Origin: an uncultured Devosia sp.
Lineage (GTDB): Bacteria; Pseudomonadota; Alphaproteobacteria; Rhizobiales; Devosiaceae
Length of the DNA stretch: 64,000 nt
Assembly (NCBI RefSeq): GCF_913055165.1
Contig: NZ_CAJXJS010000012.1
Coordinates: forward strand, 1-64,000
Reading direction: 5' to 3'
Part shown: positions 17,234-25,861 of the stretch, piece after piece
Numbering within the stretch: the first letter of the stretch is position 1
Layout of the letters: every line of letters begins with the position of its first letter
Made by a program: the position numbers and the translations under genes
The notes under the pieces: model-generated
What the model saw: only the letters and a program-made list of their open reading frames with translations
What the model was told of the DNA's origin: nothing
The model's database searches: none

Positions 17234-18118
17234 ATGTCCGAAGCAATGGCCCACAAGCGCCCCGTACTGCTCAACACGCTAATTTATGGCTTCATCGTCT
17301 TCTGGGTGATCCTGGCCGCGGTGCCGTTCCTTTGGACGGTCTGGGGATCGTTCAAGGTTGAGGCGGATTTCTTCTCTCGCGAGAGCTGGTGGAATGCGAT
17401 TTTCGGTACCGCCACCATCCGCCAGACCGGCGAGGCCTTCACCGGCGCCGGATATTACGGTGCCTGGATTACCCGTGACTTCTGGCGGGCCGCGTTCAAT
17501 ACCGTGATCGTCACGATCTGCGTCACCGCCATTTCCCTTACTCTTGGCACACTGGGCGGCTACGCGCTGGCGCGCTCGGGCCGCAATTACGCCTTCTGGA
17601 TATTGATCGCGGCGCTGGTGTTCCGGGCCATGCCGCATATTACGCTGGTCTCGGGATATCTTCTGCCGTTCTTCCAGCTCAATATCTGGGGCGTGCTGCC
17701 CACCTCCATCATCGTGCTGGTGGCGATCAACCAGCCCTTCACGCTCTGGATGCTGCACTCCTTCTTCCTCTCGATCCCCAAGGATCTCGACGAAAGCGCC
17801 ATGGTGGATGGCTGTACCCGTTTCCAGGCCTTCAGGCTGGTGATCATGCCGGTCATGTGGCCGGGCGTGGTGACGACGGGGCTCTTCAGTTTCCTGCTGG
17901 GCTACAATGACTTCGCCGTGACGGCCATGTTGCTGAGCGCCGACAACCAGACCATGGTGCCCAAGATTTCGAGCTTCCTGGGCTCCATCCAGGAGACGGG
18001 CAATGTGATGTATGCCGTGGCCGCCGTGGTCTCGGCCACCGCGCCGCTCTTCATTCTCGTGCTCTTCTTCCAACGCCAGATCGTCAGCGGCCTGACCGCC
18101 GGCGCAGTGAAAGGCTGA
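17234..18118 (+). CDS. CUT1-type ABC transporter permease (MalG-like)
   Basis: A 294-residue permease with six predicted membrane spans and the EAA loop DESAMVDGCTRFQAFRLVIMPVMWPG. ATG 17234 lies 2 bases after the upstream stop and 8 bases behind AAGGCGG; a GTG at 17228 is an alternative. It is a member of the operon 14792-20702. Confidence 0.9.
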   Translation: MSEAMAHKRPVLLNTLIYGFIVFWVILAAVPFLWTVWGSFKVEADFFSRESWWNAIFGTATIRQTGEAFTGAGYYGAWITRDFWRAAFNTVIVTICVTAISLTLGTLGGYALARSGRNYAFWILIAALVFRAMPHITLVSGYLLPFFQLNIWGVLPTSIIVLVAINQPFTLWMLHSFFLSIPKDLDESAMVDGCTRFQAFRLVIMPVMWPGVVTTGLFSFLLGYNDFAVTAMLLSADNQTMVPKISSFLGSIQETGNVMYAVAAVVSATAPLFILVLFFQRQIVSGLTAGAVKG

Positions 18119-18122
18119 TCCC

Positions 18123-19175
18123 ATGGCCCAGATCCGTCTCAAGAACGTCTCCAAGCGCTGGAACAAATTTGTCGGCGTCGACAATTTCAACCTCGACATT
18201 GCCGACCAGGAATTCCTGGTTTTGCTGGGACCTTCGGGGTGCGGCAAGACGACGACCATGCGCATGATCGCGGGGTTGGAGGAAATCACCGAAGGCGAAA
18301 TCTGGATCGGCGACCGGCTCGTCAACAAGCTTGAGCCCAAGGACCGCGATATTTCCATGGTGTTCCAGAGCTACGGGCTCTATCCGAACATGACGGTCTA
18401 CGAGAACATTCGTTTCCCGCTCAAGGTCCGGAAGATACCCCAGGACCAGCATAATGAACGGGTCATGAAGGCGGCGGCGATGGTGGAGCTGGAGCCGTTC
18501 CTGGAGCGACGGCCGGCGGCACTTTCGGGCGGGCAGCGGCAGCGCGTGGCGCTGGCCCGGGCGATCGTGCGCGAGCCCAATGCGTTTCTGATGGACGAGC
18601 CCCTCTCCAACCTCGATGCCAAGCTGCGCGTCTCGACCCGCGCCCAGATCAAGAACCTGCACCACGCGCTCAAGACTACCACGATCTATGTGACGCATGA
18701 TCAGATCGAGGCCATGACCCTGGCCGACCGCGTGGTGGTGATGAACAAGGGCGTGGTGCAGCAGGTCGGCACGCCGATGGAGATCTACGACCGCCCCGCC
18801 AATACATTTGTCGCGAGCTTCATCGGTTCGCCGGCCATGAACCTTGTCAGCGGCGAAGTGAAGGATGGTGTCTTCACCAGCCAGGGCATTCGGATCAAAG
18901 GGCTGCCGGGGACTGCAAGCGGCGCTGTCACGCTCGGGTTCCGGGCCGAGGACGCGACCCTGGCCGAAGCCAATGGCCAGATTGAAGCGCCGATCTATTC
19001 GGTTGAACTGCTGGGCGAGGCCACCATGCTTTCCATGCGCGTGGCAGGGGAGCTGGTTTCCATCAAGGTGGGCAAGGACTATCGCGCCGAGATTGGCGAC
19101 ATGGCCCGCATTGCGATCCCGGCTTCGGCTTGCCATCTGTTCGACAATGCCAGCGGCGCGCGGATCGAGGCCTGA
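18123..19175 (+). CDS. CUT1-type ABC transporter ATPase (MsmK/UgpC-like)
   Basis: A 350-residue ATPase with Walker A GPSGCGKT (about residues 39-46), Q-loop MVFQSYGLYPNMTVYEN, signature LSGGQRQR, Walker B AFLMDEPLSNLD, switch region VTHDQIEAM, and a C-terminal regulatory OB-fold (TOBE) domain beginning near residue 240. It energises the importer encoded by the three genes upstream. Only 3 bases separate its stop from the amidase start. Confidence 0.93.
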   Translation: MAQIRLKNVSKRWNKFVGVDNFNLDIADQEFLVLLGPSGCGKTTTMRMIAGLEEITEGEIWIGDRLVNKLEPKDRDISMVFQSYGLYPNMTVYENIRFPLKVRKIPQDQHNERVMKAAAMVELEPFLERRPAALSGGQRQRVALARAIVREPNAFLMDEPLSNLDAKLRVSTRAQIKNLHHALKTTTIYVTHDQIEAMTLADRVVVMNKGVVQQVGTPMEIYDRPANTFVASFIGSPAMNLVSGEVKDGVFTSQGIRIKGLPGTASGAVTLGFRAEDATLAEANGQIEAPIYSVELLGEATMLSMRVAGELVSIKVGKDYRAEIGDMARIAIPASACHLFDNASGARIEA

Positions 19176-19178
19176 ACC

Positions 19179-20702
19179 ATGGCGCGGGACGGCGCATTTG
19201 ATGATCGGTTCAAGGCCGCGCTAGAGGCGGCGGGGTTGAGGCTGACTGCGGACGAGGCAGCGGGTGTGGAAAAGCTTGCTGCGTGGATGCATGACGGGCT
19301 CGCTGCCCAGGAGCATCCGCAAGGTCTTGCCCGGCCTGACGAGGCCATCTGTGATCTCGACATATTCGCGCTGGGTGCGCGCCTTCGCGAAGGGCGGCTC
19401 TCCGCACTCGAATTGACGCGCGCCACATTGGCCCGCATTGCTGCGCGGGACCCGGTCTATCTCAGTTTCTATCGTGTGCTGGAAGAAAGTGCGCTGGCGG
19501 AGGCCGCGCAAGCAGACAGCGAACTCGCCGAAGGTCTGGACCGTGGGCCACTCCATGGCATCCCCGTGGGCATCAAAGACCTGATCGATGTCGCAGGCGT
19601 GCCCACGACGGCCAATGCGCCGGGCCGGGCCGATGTAACTGCCAAGAACGACGCCGAGGTGGTTCACCGCCTGCGCGAGGCGGGTGCCATCATTATCGGC
19701 AAGCTCGCGACCTATGAATGGGCCACGGTCGGACCGGACAAGAACGGGCTGTTTCCGCCGGCACGAAATCCCTGGAATCCCGAGCATATTACCGGCGGCT
19801 CCTCCTCGGGCTGCGCCGCTGCCGTTGCCGGCGGGTTGATCCGCACTTCGATCGGCACCGATACCGGCGGCTCGGTGCGCGGGCCGAGCTTCTACTGCGG
19901 CACTGTGGGTCTCAAGCCCACCTATGGCACTGTGTCGACCCATGGCGTACTCGACCTGGCACCCAGCCTCGATCATGTCGGTACGGTCAGCGCAACTGTC
20001 GCCGAGGCCGCGCTGACCCTGGATGTCCTCGGTGGTCGGGTGGGCCAGCAAGCGGCGTGTTCGCGCATCGGGGAAGCCCTATCCGGCTTACGGGTCGGCT
20101 ATGCCCGCAACTGGTTTGTGCACGATCCCCAGGCCATGCCCGAAGTCGCCGCGGCAATCGACACCGCCATATCGGTGCTGTCGCAGCTTGGCGCTGTGGT
20201 AAACGAAGTGGAGATGCCCGACTATGCGGGTGTGGAAGTGGCGGTGGCGGCGATACTGCATGCGGAAAGCTTCAGGCTGCATGCCGATGGTCTGCGTGAT
20301 AACCCCGAGGCCTATGGGCGCCGCGCCTATCTCAGTCTGGCGGCCGGCCTGGCGCTCACAGACGCCGAAGTGACCAGGGCGCGTGATGCTGGCGAGGCCT
20401 TCCGAGCCACCGTCGATGGGCTGCTGGACCGGCACGACGTGCTGATTACCGTGGGCGCGCTGACCACGGCCTTGCCCGTTGCGCCCTTCGAGAAAGAAGC
20501 CGTGTGGACGCCCATGCGCACCATCGGCTTCAACGTGTCCGGCCACCCGGTGCTGGCGGTGCCGATCGGGTTTCACCAAGGCCTGCCCATCGGCATGCAG
20601 ATCATCGGACGGCATCACGATGAAGCCCGGATCGTCCAAGTCGGCCACGCCTATGAGCGGGCCACCGACACCAGCCTGCAAAGACCACCCGTGCCGCGAT
20701 GA
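19179..20702 (+). CDS. Amidase signature family hydrolase
   Basis: A 507-residue amidase. The Ser-Ser-Lys triad is visible: Lys133 in GIPVGIKDL, the glycine/serine motif ITGGSSSGCAAA (208-210) and nucleophile Ser232 in GTDTGGSVRGPS. The first 70 residues (FKAALEAAGLRLTADEAAGVEKLAAWM) are not part of the core fold. They resemble loosely the small AtzG-type subunits found beside some amidases, so this may be a fused accessory domain; that is a guess. It is the last gene of the importer operon, so it probably releases ammonia or an amine from the imported substrate in the cytoplasm. Confidence 0.85.
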   Translation: MARDGAFDDRFKAALEAAGLRLTADEAAGVEKLAAWMHDGLAAQEHPQGLARPDEAICDLDIFALGARLREGRLSALELTRATLARIAARDPVYLSFYRVLEESALAEAAQADSELAEGLDRGPLHGIPVGIKDLIDVAGVPTTANAPGRADVTAKNDAEVVHRLREAGAIIIGKLATYEWATVGPDKNGLFPPARNPWNPEHITGGSSSGCAAAVAGGLIRTSIGTDTGGSVRGPSFYCGTVGLKPTYGTVSTHGVLDLAPSLDHVGTVSATVAEAALTLDVLGGRVGQQAACSRIGEALSGLRVGYARNWFVHDPQAMPEVAAAIDTAISVLSQLGAVVNEVEMPDYAGVEVAVAAILHAESFRLHADGLRDNPEAYGRRAYLSLAAGLALTDAEVTRARDAGEAFRATVDGLLDRHDVLITVGALTTALPVAPFEKEAVWTPMRTIGFNVSGHPVLAVPIGFHQGLPIGMQIIGRHHDEARIVQVGHAYERATDTSLQRPPVPR

Positions 20703-20745
20703 TGCGGCCAAACCTCGCGTTCAAACGCGCTTTGGAACTATTTGC

Positions 20746-20759
20746 TGCATACGTATGCG
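20746..20759. promoter_or_regulatory. LacI-type operator (site C)
   Basis: TGCATACGTATGCG contains a 12-bp perfect palindrome (20747-20758) identical to the core of site B. It lies 40 bases before the ATG at 20793. A possible promoter has TTGGAA (20732-20737), 16 bases, then TATGCG (20754-20759), so the operator would cover the -10. It should control the dehydrogenase-SDR-lacI unit, making the regulator autoregulated. Confidence 0.7.
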
Positions 20760-20792
20760 GCTTCTTGAAAACACTATCGAGGGGAGCCACCC

Positions 20793-22121
20793 ATGCCAAT
20801 CTGGCTGAAGCGCGGTAAGGATGTCGAAGAGCGGGCGGAGGCGGATCGTCAAGTCCGGGCAACCGTTGAAACCATCCTGGCCGATATCGAAAAGCGCGGT
20901 GACGAGGCGGTGCGCGAGCTCTCGCTCAAGTTCGACAAATGGGACCGCAACGACTTCCGGCTAAGCCCGGCGGAAATCGACGCCTGCAAGGCGCAGCTGA
21001 CTGACCAGGATCTCGCCGATATCGAATTTGCCCAGACCCAGGTGCGCAATTTTGCGCAAAAGCAGAAGGACACGATGCTCGAGCTCAGCGTCGAGACCCT
21101 GCCGGGCGTGACGCTGGGGCACCGGCATGTGCCCATCAATGCCGTGGGTTGCTATGTGCCGGGCGGCAAATATCCGCTGCTTGCTTCGGCGCATATGTCG
21201 GTTCTGACTGCCAAGGTGGCTGGCTGTCCGCGTGTCATCACCTGCGCGCCCCCCTTCAATGGCAAGCCGGCGACGGCGATCGTTGCTGCGCAGGCCATGG
21301 CAGGGGCCGACGAAATCTATGTGCTGGGCGGCATTCAGGCGATTGGCGCCATGGCCATCGGCACCGAAAGCATTGAGCCGGTCGATATGCTGGTGGGACC
21401 CGGGAACGCTTTTGTGGCTGAGGCCAAGCGGCAGCTTTATGGGCGCGTCGGCATCGACCTCTTTGCCGGTCCGACCGAGACGCTGGTGATCGCCGACGAA
21501 ACCGTGGATGGCGAGCTATGCGCCACGGACCTGCTCGGACAGGCCGAGCACGGCCCCAATTCGCCCGCTATCCTGCTGACCAATTCGGAGAAACTGGCCC
21601 GCGACACCATGGCCGAGATCGAGCGCCTGCTCGACATTCTTCCCACAGCCGATCTGGCGCGGAAATCCTGGGAGGACTATGGCGAAATCATTGTCTGCGA
21701 GAGCTACGAGGAGATGCTGGTCGAGGCTGACCGCATCGCGTCCGAGCATGTGCAGGTGATGACCGACCGCGATATGTGGTTCCGGGACAACATGACCAAT
21801 TTCGGCGCTCTGTTCCTGGGCCCACGCACCAATGTGGCCTATGGCGACAAGGTGATCGGCACGAACCACACCCTCCCGACCATGAAGGCAGCGCGCTATA
21901 CCGGCGGGCTATGGGTGGGCAAATTCCTCAAGACCTGCACTTGGCAAAGCGTCAGCACCGACGCTGCTTCGGCGATGATCGGTGAGTATGGTTCGCGGCT
22001 CTCCATGCTCGAAGGCTTTGTCGGCCATGCCGAACAGGCCAATATTCGCGTTCGGCGCTATGGCCGCCGCAACGTGCCCTATGGTACGGCTGCGACCCCG
22101 GCCAGAAAAAGCGATCACTAA
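20793..22121 (+). CDS. Zinc- and NAD-dependent alcohol dehydrogenase of the HisD family (first copy)
   Basis: A 442-residue histidinol dehydrogenase homologue. Family residues are present: zinc ligands in GQAEHG (Gln250, His253), the catalytic pair Glu318-His319 in [15 protein letters not shown], and Glu407/His412 in EGFVGHAE. This family oxidises an alcohol to a carboxylate in two NAD steps. The setting (importer, amidase, SDR, LacI regulator, catabolic operator) argues against histidine synthesis. The known catabolic relative is sulfopropanediol dehydrogenase HpsN, but no sulfolactate lyase is visible nearby. The ATG follows GAGGGGAG. A second family member lies at 25862-27163. Confidence 0.85.
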   Translation: MPIWLKRGKDVEERAEADRQVRATVETILADIEKRGDEAVRELSLKFDKWDRNDFRLSPAEIDACKAQLTDQDLADIEFAQTQVRNFAQKQKDTMLELSVETLPGVTLGHRHVPINAVGCYVPGGKYPLLASAHMSVLTAKVAGCPRVITCAPPFNGKPATAIVAAQAMAGADEIYVLGGIQAIGAMAIGTESIEPVDMLVGPGNAFVAEAKRQLYGRVGIDLFAGPTETLVIADETVDGELCATDLLGQAEHGPNSPAILLTNSEKLARDTMAEIERLLDILPTADLARKSWEDYGEIIVCESYEEMLVEADRIASEHVQVMTDRDMWFRDNMTNFGALFLGPRTNVAYGDKVIGTNHTLPTMKAARYTGGLWVGKFLKTCTWQSVSTDAASAMIGEYGSRLSMLEGFVGHAEQANIRVRRYGRRNVPYGTAATPARKSDH

Positions 22122-22122
22122 C

Positions 22123-22887
22123 ATGACCCTGCCCAAGACCCCCAGCTTTCGCCTCGACGGCAGGCGCGCCCTGGTGACCGGTGGCACGCGGGGCATCGGG
22201 TTGGGGGCTTCGGTGGCACTGGCGGAGGCCGGCGCCCATGTCACAGTGGCGGCGCGGACGGCCGCGGATGTGGAGAAGGTAGTCAACGAGATGGCCGCGG
22301 CGGGACATGCGGTGGAGGGCGTGGCGCTCGACATAACCGATTTGGACGGCGTCAAAGCCTTCGTCGAGGACAGCGCGCCTTTCGACATCCTCGTCAATTC
22401 GGCCGGGACTGGGCGGCACAGCAATCTCGCCATGATCACGCCTGCGGACTATCAGGCCGTCATGCAGCTTAATCTTGCCGCTACGCTTTTTGTCACCCAG
22501 GCAGTGGTCGGCAAATTGCAGGCAGCGGGACTGGGCGGGTCGGTCATCAACGTCTCCTCGCAAATGGGCCATGTCGGCGGGCCTGACCGCGCCGTCTATG
22601 CGGCCAGCAAACATGCTGTTGAAGGTCTGACAAAAGCCTTGGCCATTGAGCTCGGGGCCAGCAATATTCGGGTCAATACGGTCTGCCCGACCTTTATCGA
22701 GACCGAATTGACGGCCAAGAACCTCAGCGACCCCGATTTCCGTGCCTGGGTCTTGTCCAAGATCAAACTGGGGCGGCTCGGGCGGGTGGAGGATATCATG
22801 GGGCCGATCGTATTTCTGGCTTCCGACGCGGCGGCGCTGATTACCGGCACCGCCCTCCTGGTGGATGGCGGATGGACAGCGGAGTAA
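22123..22887 (+). CDS. Short-chain dehydrogenase/reductase (classical SDR)
   Basis: A 254-residue classical SDR with cofactor motif TGGTRGIGLG (TGxxxGxG), the NSAG motif (VNSAGTGRHS), catalytic Ser in INVSSQMG, YAASK (YxxxK), and the C-terminal TGTALLVDGGWT. It begins 1 base after the HisD-family stop, so the pair is translationally coupled. Its stop overlaps the start of the LacI gene by 16 bases. It probably oxidises a secondary alcohol or reduces a ketone intermediate of the same pathway. Confidence 0.9.
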   Translation: MTLPKTPSFRLDGRRALVTGGTRGIGLGASVALAEAGAHVTVAARTAADVEKVVNEMAAAGHAVEGVALDITDLDGVKAFVEDSAPFDILVNSAGTGRHSNLAMITPADYQAVMQLNLAATLFVTQAVVGKLQAAGLGGSVINVSSQMGHVGGPDRAVYAASKHAVEGLTKALAIELGASNIRVNTVCPTFIETELTAKNLSDPDFRAWVLSKIKLGRLGRVEDIMGPIVFLASDAAALITGTALLVDGGWTAE

Positions 22888-23942
22888 AAAAGCCGGGAGT
22901 GACCTCGTCGGAAGTTGCGCGGCGCGCCGGTGTCTCGCAGTCCGCAGTCTCCCGCACATTTACCCCCGGCGCCTCTATCTCCCCCAAGACCCGCGCCAAG
23001 GTCATGGATGCAGCCAAGGAACTGGGCTACCGGCCCAATGCCATTGCACGATCACTGATCACCAATCGCTCCCGCATCATTGCGGTCGTGATGGCTTATC
23101 TCGAAAATCTGTTCTATCCGGACGTGCTTGAGGAACTTGGCCGGCTGTTGGCCAAGGAGAATTATCGCCTGCTCCTGTTTACCGGACAGATGGATCGCGA
23201 TAGCGATCCAGTGTTCGACCAGTTGATGCAATATAGGGTCGACGGCATCATTCTGGCTTCGACGACCCTGTCTTCGCACCTCTCCGAAGAGTGTGCCACG
23301 GCGGGAATTCCGGTGGTGCTGTTCAACCGAACCACCGAGCGCGACGCGGTCTCCAGCGTCACCACCAGCAACCGCGAAGGGGGCCGGCGGATCGCCGAGT
23401 TCCTGCTCGCGGGCGGTCACAAGCGCTTCGGATACATCTCGGGCATCGAAAGCTCCTCCACCAATCGCGATCGCTTCGCCGGCTACCGGGAGGCTCTGGC
23501 GGCGGCGGGCCACGACGATATTGTCGTTGGCGTGGGCAACTACAACCGGACCGAAGCCGAAGTGGCGGTGCGGCAGATGCTGGGCCGGTCTGACAGGCCA
23601 GATGCGATCTTTGTCGCCAACGACCATATGGCCGTCGCGGTGATGGATGTGGCCCGCTACGAATTCGGGCTCAATATTCCAGAGGACCTCTCCATTGTCG
23701 GCTATGACGATGTCGGCCCGGCCCGTTGGACCTCCTATGGCATCACGACCATGAGCCAGCCGCTCAAGCGCATGGTGGAAGCCACGGTGGGCATGCTGAT
23801 GGGGCAGATCGCTTCCGGCGAAATCGAAGCCGAGCACCGCATCCTCAACGGCGAACTGGTGGTGCGGACCTCCGCGCGCCTGCCCAAGACCGGCATCGTC
23901 GAAGCCGACGGCCGGCGCATCTACAAACCCAGCAAAGCCTGA
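22872..23942 (+). CDS. LacI-family regulator, predicted master of the TGCATACGTATGCA regulon
   Basis: A 356-residue repressor. The helix-turn-helix VTSSEVARRAGVSQSAVSRTFTPGASISPKT is followed by the hinge VMDAAKELGYRPNAIARSL and a sugar-binding-like effector domain (AIFVANDHMAVAVMDVARYEFGLNIPEDLSIVGYDD). It sits inside the regulon. Sites of one palindrome lie before the importer operon, before its own unit (site C), before the bicupin unit (site D) and in the divergent spacer at 27250 (site E). This is position-based inference; the second LacI gene at 29482 is a competing candidate. Confidence 0.9.
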   Translation: MDSGVKKPGVTSSEVARRAGVSQSAVSRTFTPGASISPKTRAKVMDAAKELGYRPNAIARSLITNRSRIIAVVMAYLENLFYPDVLEELGRLLAKENYRLLLFTGQMDRDSDPVFDQLMQYRVDGIILASTTLSSHLSEECATAGIPVVLFNRTTERDAVSSVTTSNREGGRRIAEFLLAGGHKRFGYISGIESSSTNRDRFAGYREALAAAGHDDIVVGVGNYNRTEAEVAVRQMLGRSDRPDAIFVANDHMAVAVMDVARYEFGLNIPEDLSIVGYDDVGPARWTSYGITTMSQPLKRMVEATVGMLMGQIASGEIEAEHRILNGELVVRTSARLPKTGIVEADGRRIYKPSKA

Positions 23943-23989
23943 CGAAAATGCATGAAAAGAACATCGCTTTGCCACATCTGAAACCCATA

Positions 23990-24017
23990 TTGCATACGAA
24001 TGCAAAAATGCTATCCT
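23990..24017 (+). promoter_or_regulatory. Promoter with LacI-type operator (site D)
   Basis: The operator TTGCATACGAATGCAA (23990-24005) is identical over all 16 bases to site A. Reading TTGCAT (23990-23995) as -35 puts TATCCT (24012-24017) at 16 bases as -10, the same geometry as the site A promoter. The bicupin gene starts 22 bases after the -10, giving a very short leader. Confidence 0.7.
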
Positions 24018-24039
24018 GCCTCGCGAAAGGGGATAAATC

Positions 24040-25083
24040 ATGACCCAGAAGACCTGGACCCAAGCCGAAATGGAAAGGCGCCTGGTGCGCTATGCAGACC
24101 TGAAGGGGCTGCGCAACGCCTTCATCGACGCCCGCACGCCGGGTTCGGACCGCAAGGAGAATTTCACCATCATCGGGCCGGGCGTGTCGGAGAACCCGGC
24201 ACAGGTGGTGCATATCCCCGAGGCCCACGGCTTCAATGTCGGTGCGGCGCGCCAGCCTTATGGTTGCACCAATTCCCAGCACAGCCATCTCACCGCCGAG
24301 ACCTTCGTGGTGCATACCGGCAAGTGGCGCTTTGTCTTTGGTCCGGACAAGAGCGACGGCTATATCGATGTTGAACCGGGCGATGTGGCGACCGTGCCGA
24401 CGCACATGTTCCGCGGCTTTGAAAAGCTCGACGAGGGCACGGGCTTCCTCTTCGTGGTGCTTGGCCATGACGACCCCGGCAAGGTGGTCTGGGCGCCCAG
24501 CGTCTTCAAGATGGCCGAGGATTTTGGCCTGAAACTGCTCAAGGGCGGCAAGCTGATCGACACGACCCTGGGCGAGAAGGTGCCAGAAGGCGCCGAACTG
24601 GAGCAGCCCCCGAGTGCCGAAAAGCTCAAGGAACTGGCGACTCCACCCATGGCCGAACTGGCCAAATATGCCATCAAGTCCAGGGACATAAAGGGTGATC
24701 CCAACTCGCCGCTGGCGGGTCCGGGCGTAGAGGAAGCGGGCGTCATCGGCGACATTGACGGCCAGGACGGCATCAAGGCCGGGCCGATCATCGGGCACTG
24801 GAAGCACGACTTTACCTTGCGCCGCCTCAAGCTCGAGACGGGTGCAACCATTCCGGCCCATGCACGCGCCGAGCAGGAGGTGATCTTCGTCCAGTCCGGC
24901 ACGCTGGAATTTTCCTGGGATGGCGGCAGGCTGATCATGGGGGCCGGCGATACACTGACCGTGCCCGTCGGGCTGATGCATGGCTTCCGCAATCCGGCTT
25001 CGGCCGACGCCATCGCCTTCGTCATTCGTGGTGCGGCGTCGCCGGCAGCGCCGGTGTTTGCGGCAGCGCAGGCGGCGGAGTAG
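24040..25083 (+). CDS. Bicupin protein, probable metal-dependent oxygenase or isomerase
   Basis: A 347-residue protein with two cupin domains. Cupin 1 has QHSHLTAETFVVHTGKWRFVFG and VEPGDVATVPTHMFRGF, with His-x-His, Glu and His positioned to bind a metal. Cupin 2 has TIPAHARAEQEVIFVQSGTLEFSWDGG and GDTLTVPVGLMHGFRN. Between them is a roughly 100-residue linker rich in charged residues. The architecture resembles quercetinase, gentisate dioxygenase-like and sugar-isomerase bicupins; the substrate is not apparent. AAAGGGGAT precedes the ATG. The RraA-family gene follows after 6 bases. Confidence 0.75.
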   Translation: MTQKTWTQAEMERRLVRYADLKGLRNAFIDARTPGSDRKENFTIIGPGVSENPAQVVHIPEAHGFNVGAARQPYGCTNSQHSHLTAETFVVHTGKWRFVFGPDKSDGYIDVEPGDVATVPTHMFRGFEKLDEGTGFLFVVLGHDDPGKVVWAPSVFKMAEDFGLKLLKGGKLIDTTLGEKVPEGAELEQPPSAEKLKELATPPMAELAKYAIKSRDIKGDPNSPLAGPGVEEAGVIGDIDGQDGIKAGPIIGHWKHDFTLRRLKLETGATIPAHARAEQEVIFVQSGTLEFSWDGGRLIMGAGDTLTVPVGLMHGFRNPASADAIAFVIRGAASPAAPVFAAAQAAE

Positions 25084-25089
25084 CGCGAG

Positions 25090-25809
25090 GTGACGGAAAA
25101 GAGACCCAATCCCACCATTTCGCCGCAGACGCTTGCCGCACTGCGCCAGGCTGATACGCCGACTGTGTGCAATGCGCTGGAGCATGTCATGGGTGGGCGG
25201 ACGGCGGAGGGGTTCACCAAGTTTCCGGTGGTCTGCGCCGATCCAAGCCTGCCGCCGGTGGTAGGATTTGCTCGTACAGCCAAGATACGGGCCTCGTCGC
25301 CGGCGCAGAAGCCGGCGGCCGAAGTGCGGGCGCTGCGGATGCAGTATTATGAATATGTTTCGGCGGGCGAGGGGCCGAATGTGGCGGTGATCGAGGACAC
25401 CGATTGGCCCCATGTCATCGGTGGTTTCTGGGGCGAAGTGCAGGTCGCCCAGCACAAGGGCCTCGGTGTTGCCGGAACGCTGACCAATGGTGTGTTGCGT
25501 GACCTGGGCATGCTGGACGAGGGCTATCAGGTGATTGCGGGGGCCGTGGGGCCCAGCCACGCCTTCGTGCATGTGACGGAACTGGATTGCCCGGTGACGG
25601 TGTTCGGTATGAGCGTGCGGCCGGGCGATCTCATCCATGCCGACCGGCATGGCGCCGTCGTCATTCCGGCGGAGCATATCGAGCGCATGGCCTGGGCCAT
25701 CGACGTGGTGATGCGCAAGGAAGTGCCGATATTGTCGGCGGCGCGGGCACCCGGGTTTACGGTCGAAAAGCTGCGGGCTGCCTGGGCCAAGGCGGATAAG
25801 GTCAGCTAG
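25090..25809 (+). CDS. RraA/HMG-aldolase family protein
   Basis: A 239-residue homologue of RraA and of class II 4-hydroxy-4-methyl-2-oxoglutarate/4-carboxy-4-hydroxy-2-oxoadipate aldolases. It shows TPTVCNALEH at the N-terminus, GFWGEVQVAQHKGLGVAGTLTNGVLRDLG (the GE..., G.V.DG..RD region, here TNGVLRD), and GDLIHADRHGAVVIP near the end. In a catabolic cluster an aldolase or decarboxylase role is likelier than RNase E inhibition. The start is GTG 25090, without a strong ribosome site, so it is probably coupled to the bicupin. A terminator follows. Confidence 0.8.
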   Translation: MTEKRPNPTISPQTLAALRQADTPTVCNALEHVMGGRTAEGFTKFPVVCADPSLPPVVGFARTAKIRASSPAQKPAAEVRALRMQYYEYVSAGEGPNVAVIEDTDWPHVIGGFWGEVQVAQHKGLGVAGTLTNGVLRDLGMLDEGYQVIAGAVGPSHAFVHVTELDCPVTVFGMSVRPGDLIHADRHGAVVIPAEHIERMAWAIDVVMRKEVPILSAARAPGFTVEKLRAAWAKADKVS

Positions 25810-25834
25810 CGCAATAGGTTACGAGAAATGACAT

Positions 25835-25860
25835 GGGCCGGTGTTTCCACCGGCCCTTTC
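25835..25860 (+). terminator. Rho-independent terminator after the bicupin-RraA unit
   Basis: A perfect 9-bp stem GGGCCGGTG/CACCGGCCC with loop TTTC, followed by TTTC. It lies between convergent genes, immediately before the stop of the minus-strand HisD-family gene at 25862. Confidence 0.8.
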
Positions 25861-25861
25861 G

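Noticed and set aside
20793-22121. Annotation as biosynthetic histidinol dehydrogenase (hisD)
   Set aside because: There is no other his gene nearby, two paralogues lie within 7 kb, and both are in a LacI-type catabolic regulon. I keep only the family name.
23845-25677. A 610-codon minus-strand open frame
   Set aside because: It is antisense to lacI, the bicupin and the RraA-family gene, with no recognisable motif or ribosome site.
25090-25809. RraA as regulator of ribonuclease E
   Set aside because: RraA-fold proteins in catabolic clusters are mostly aldolase-type enzymes, and the setting is metabolic.
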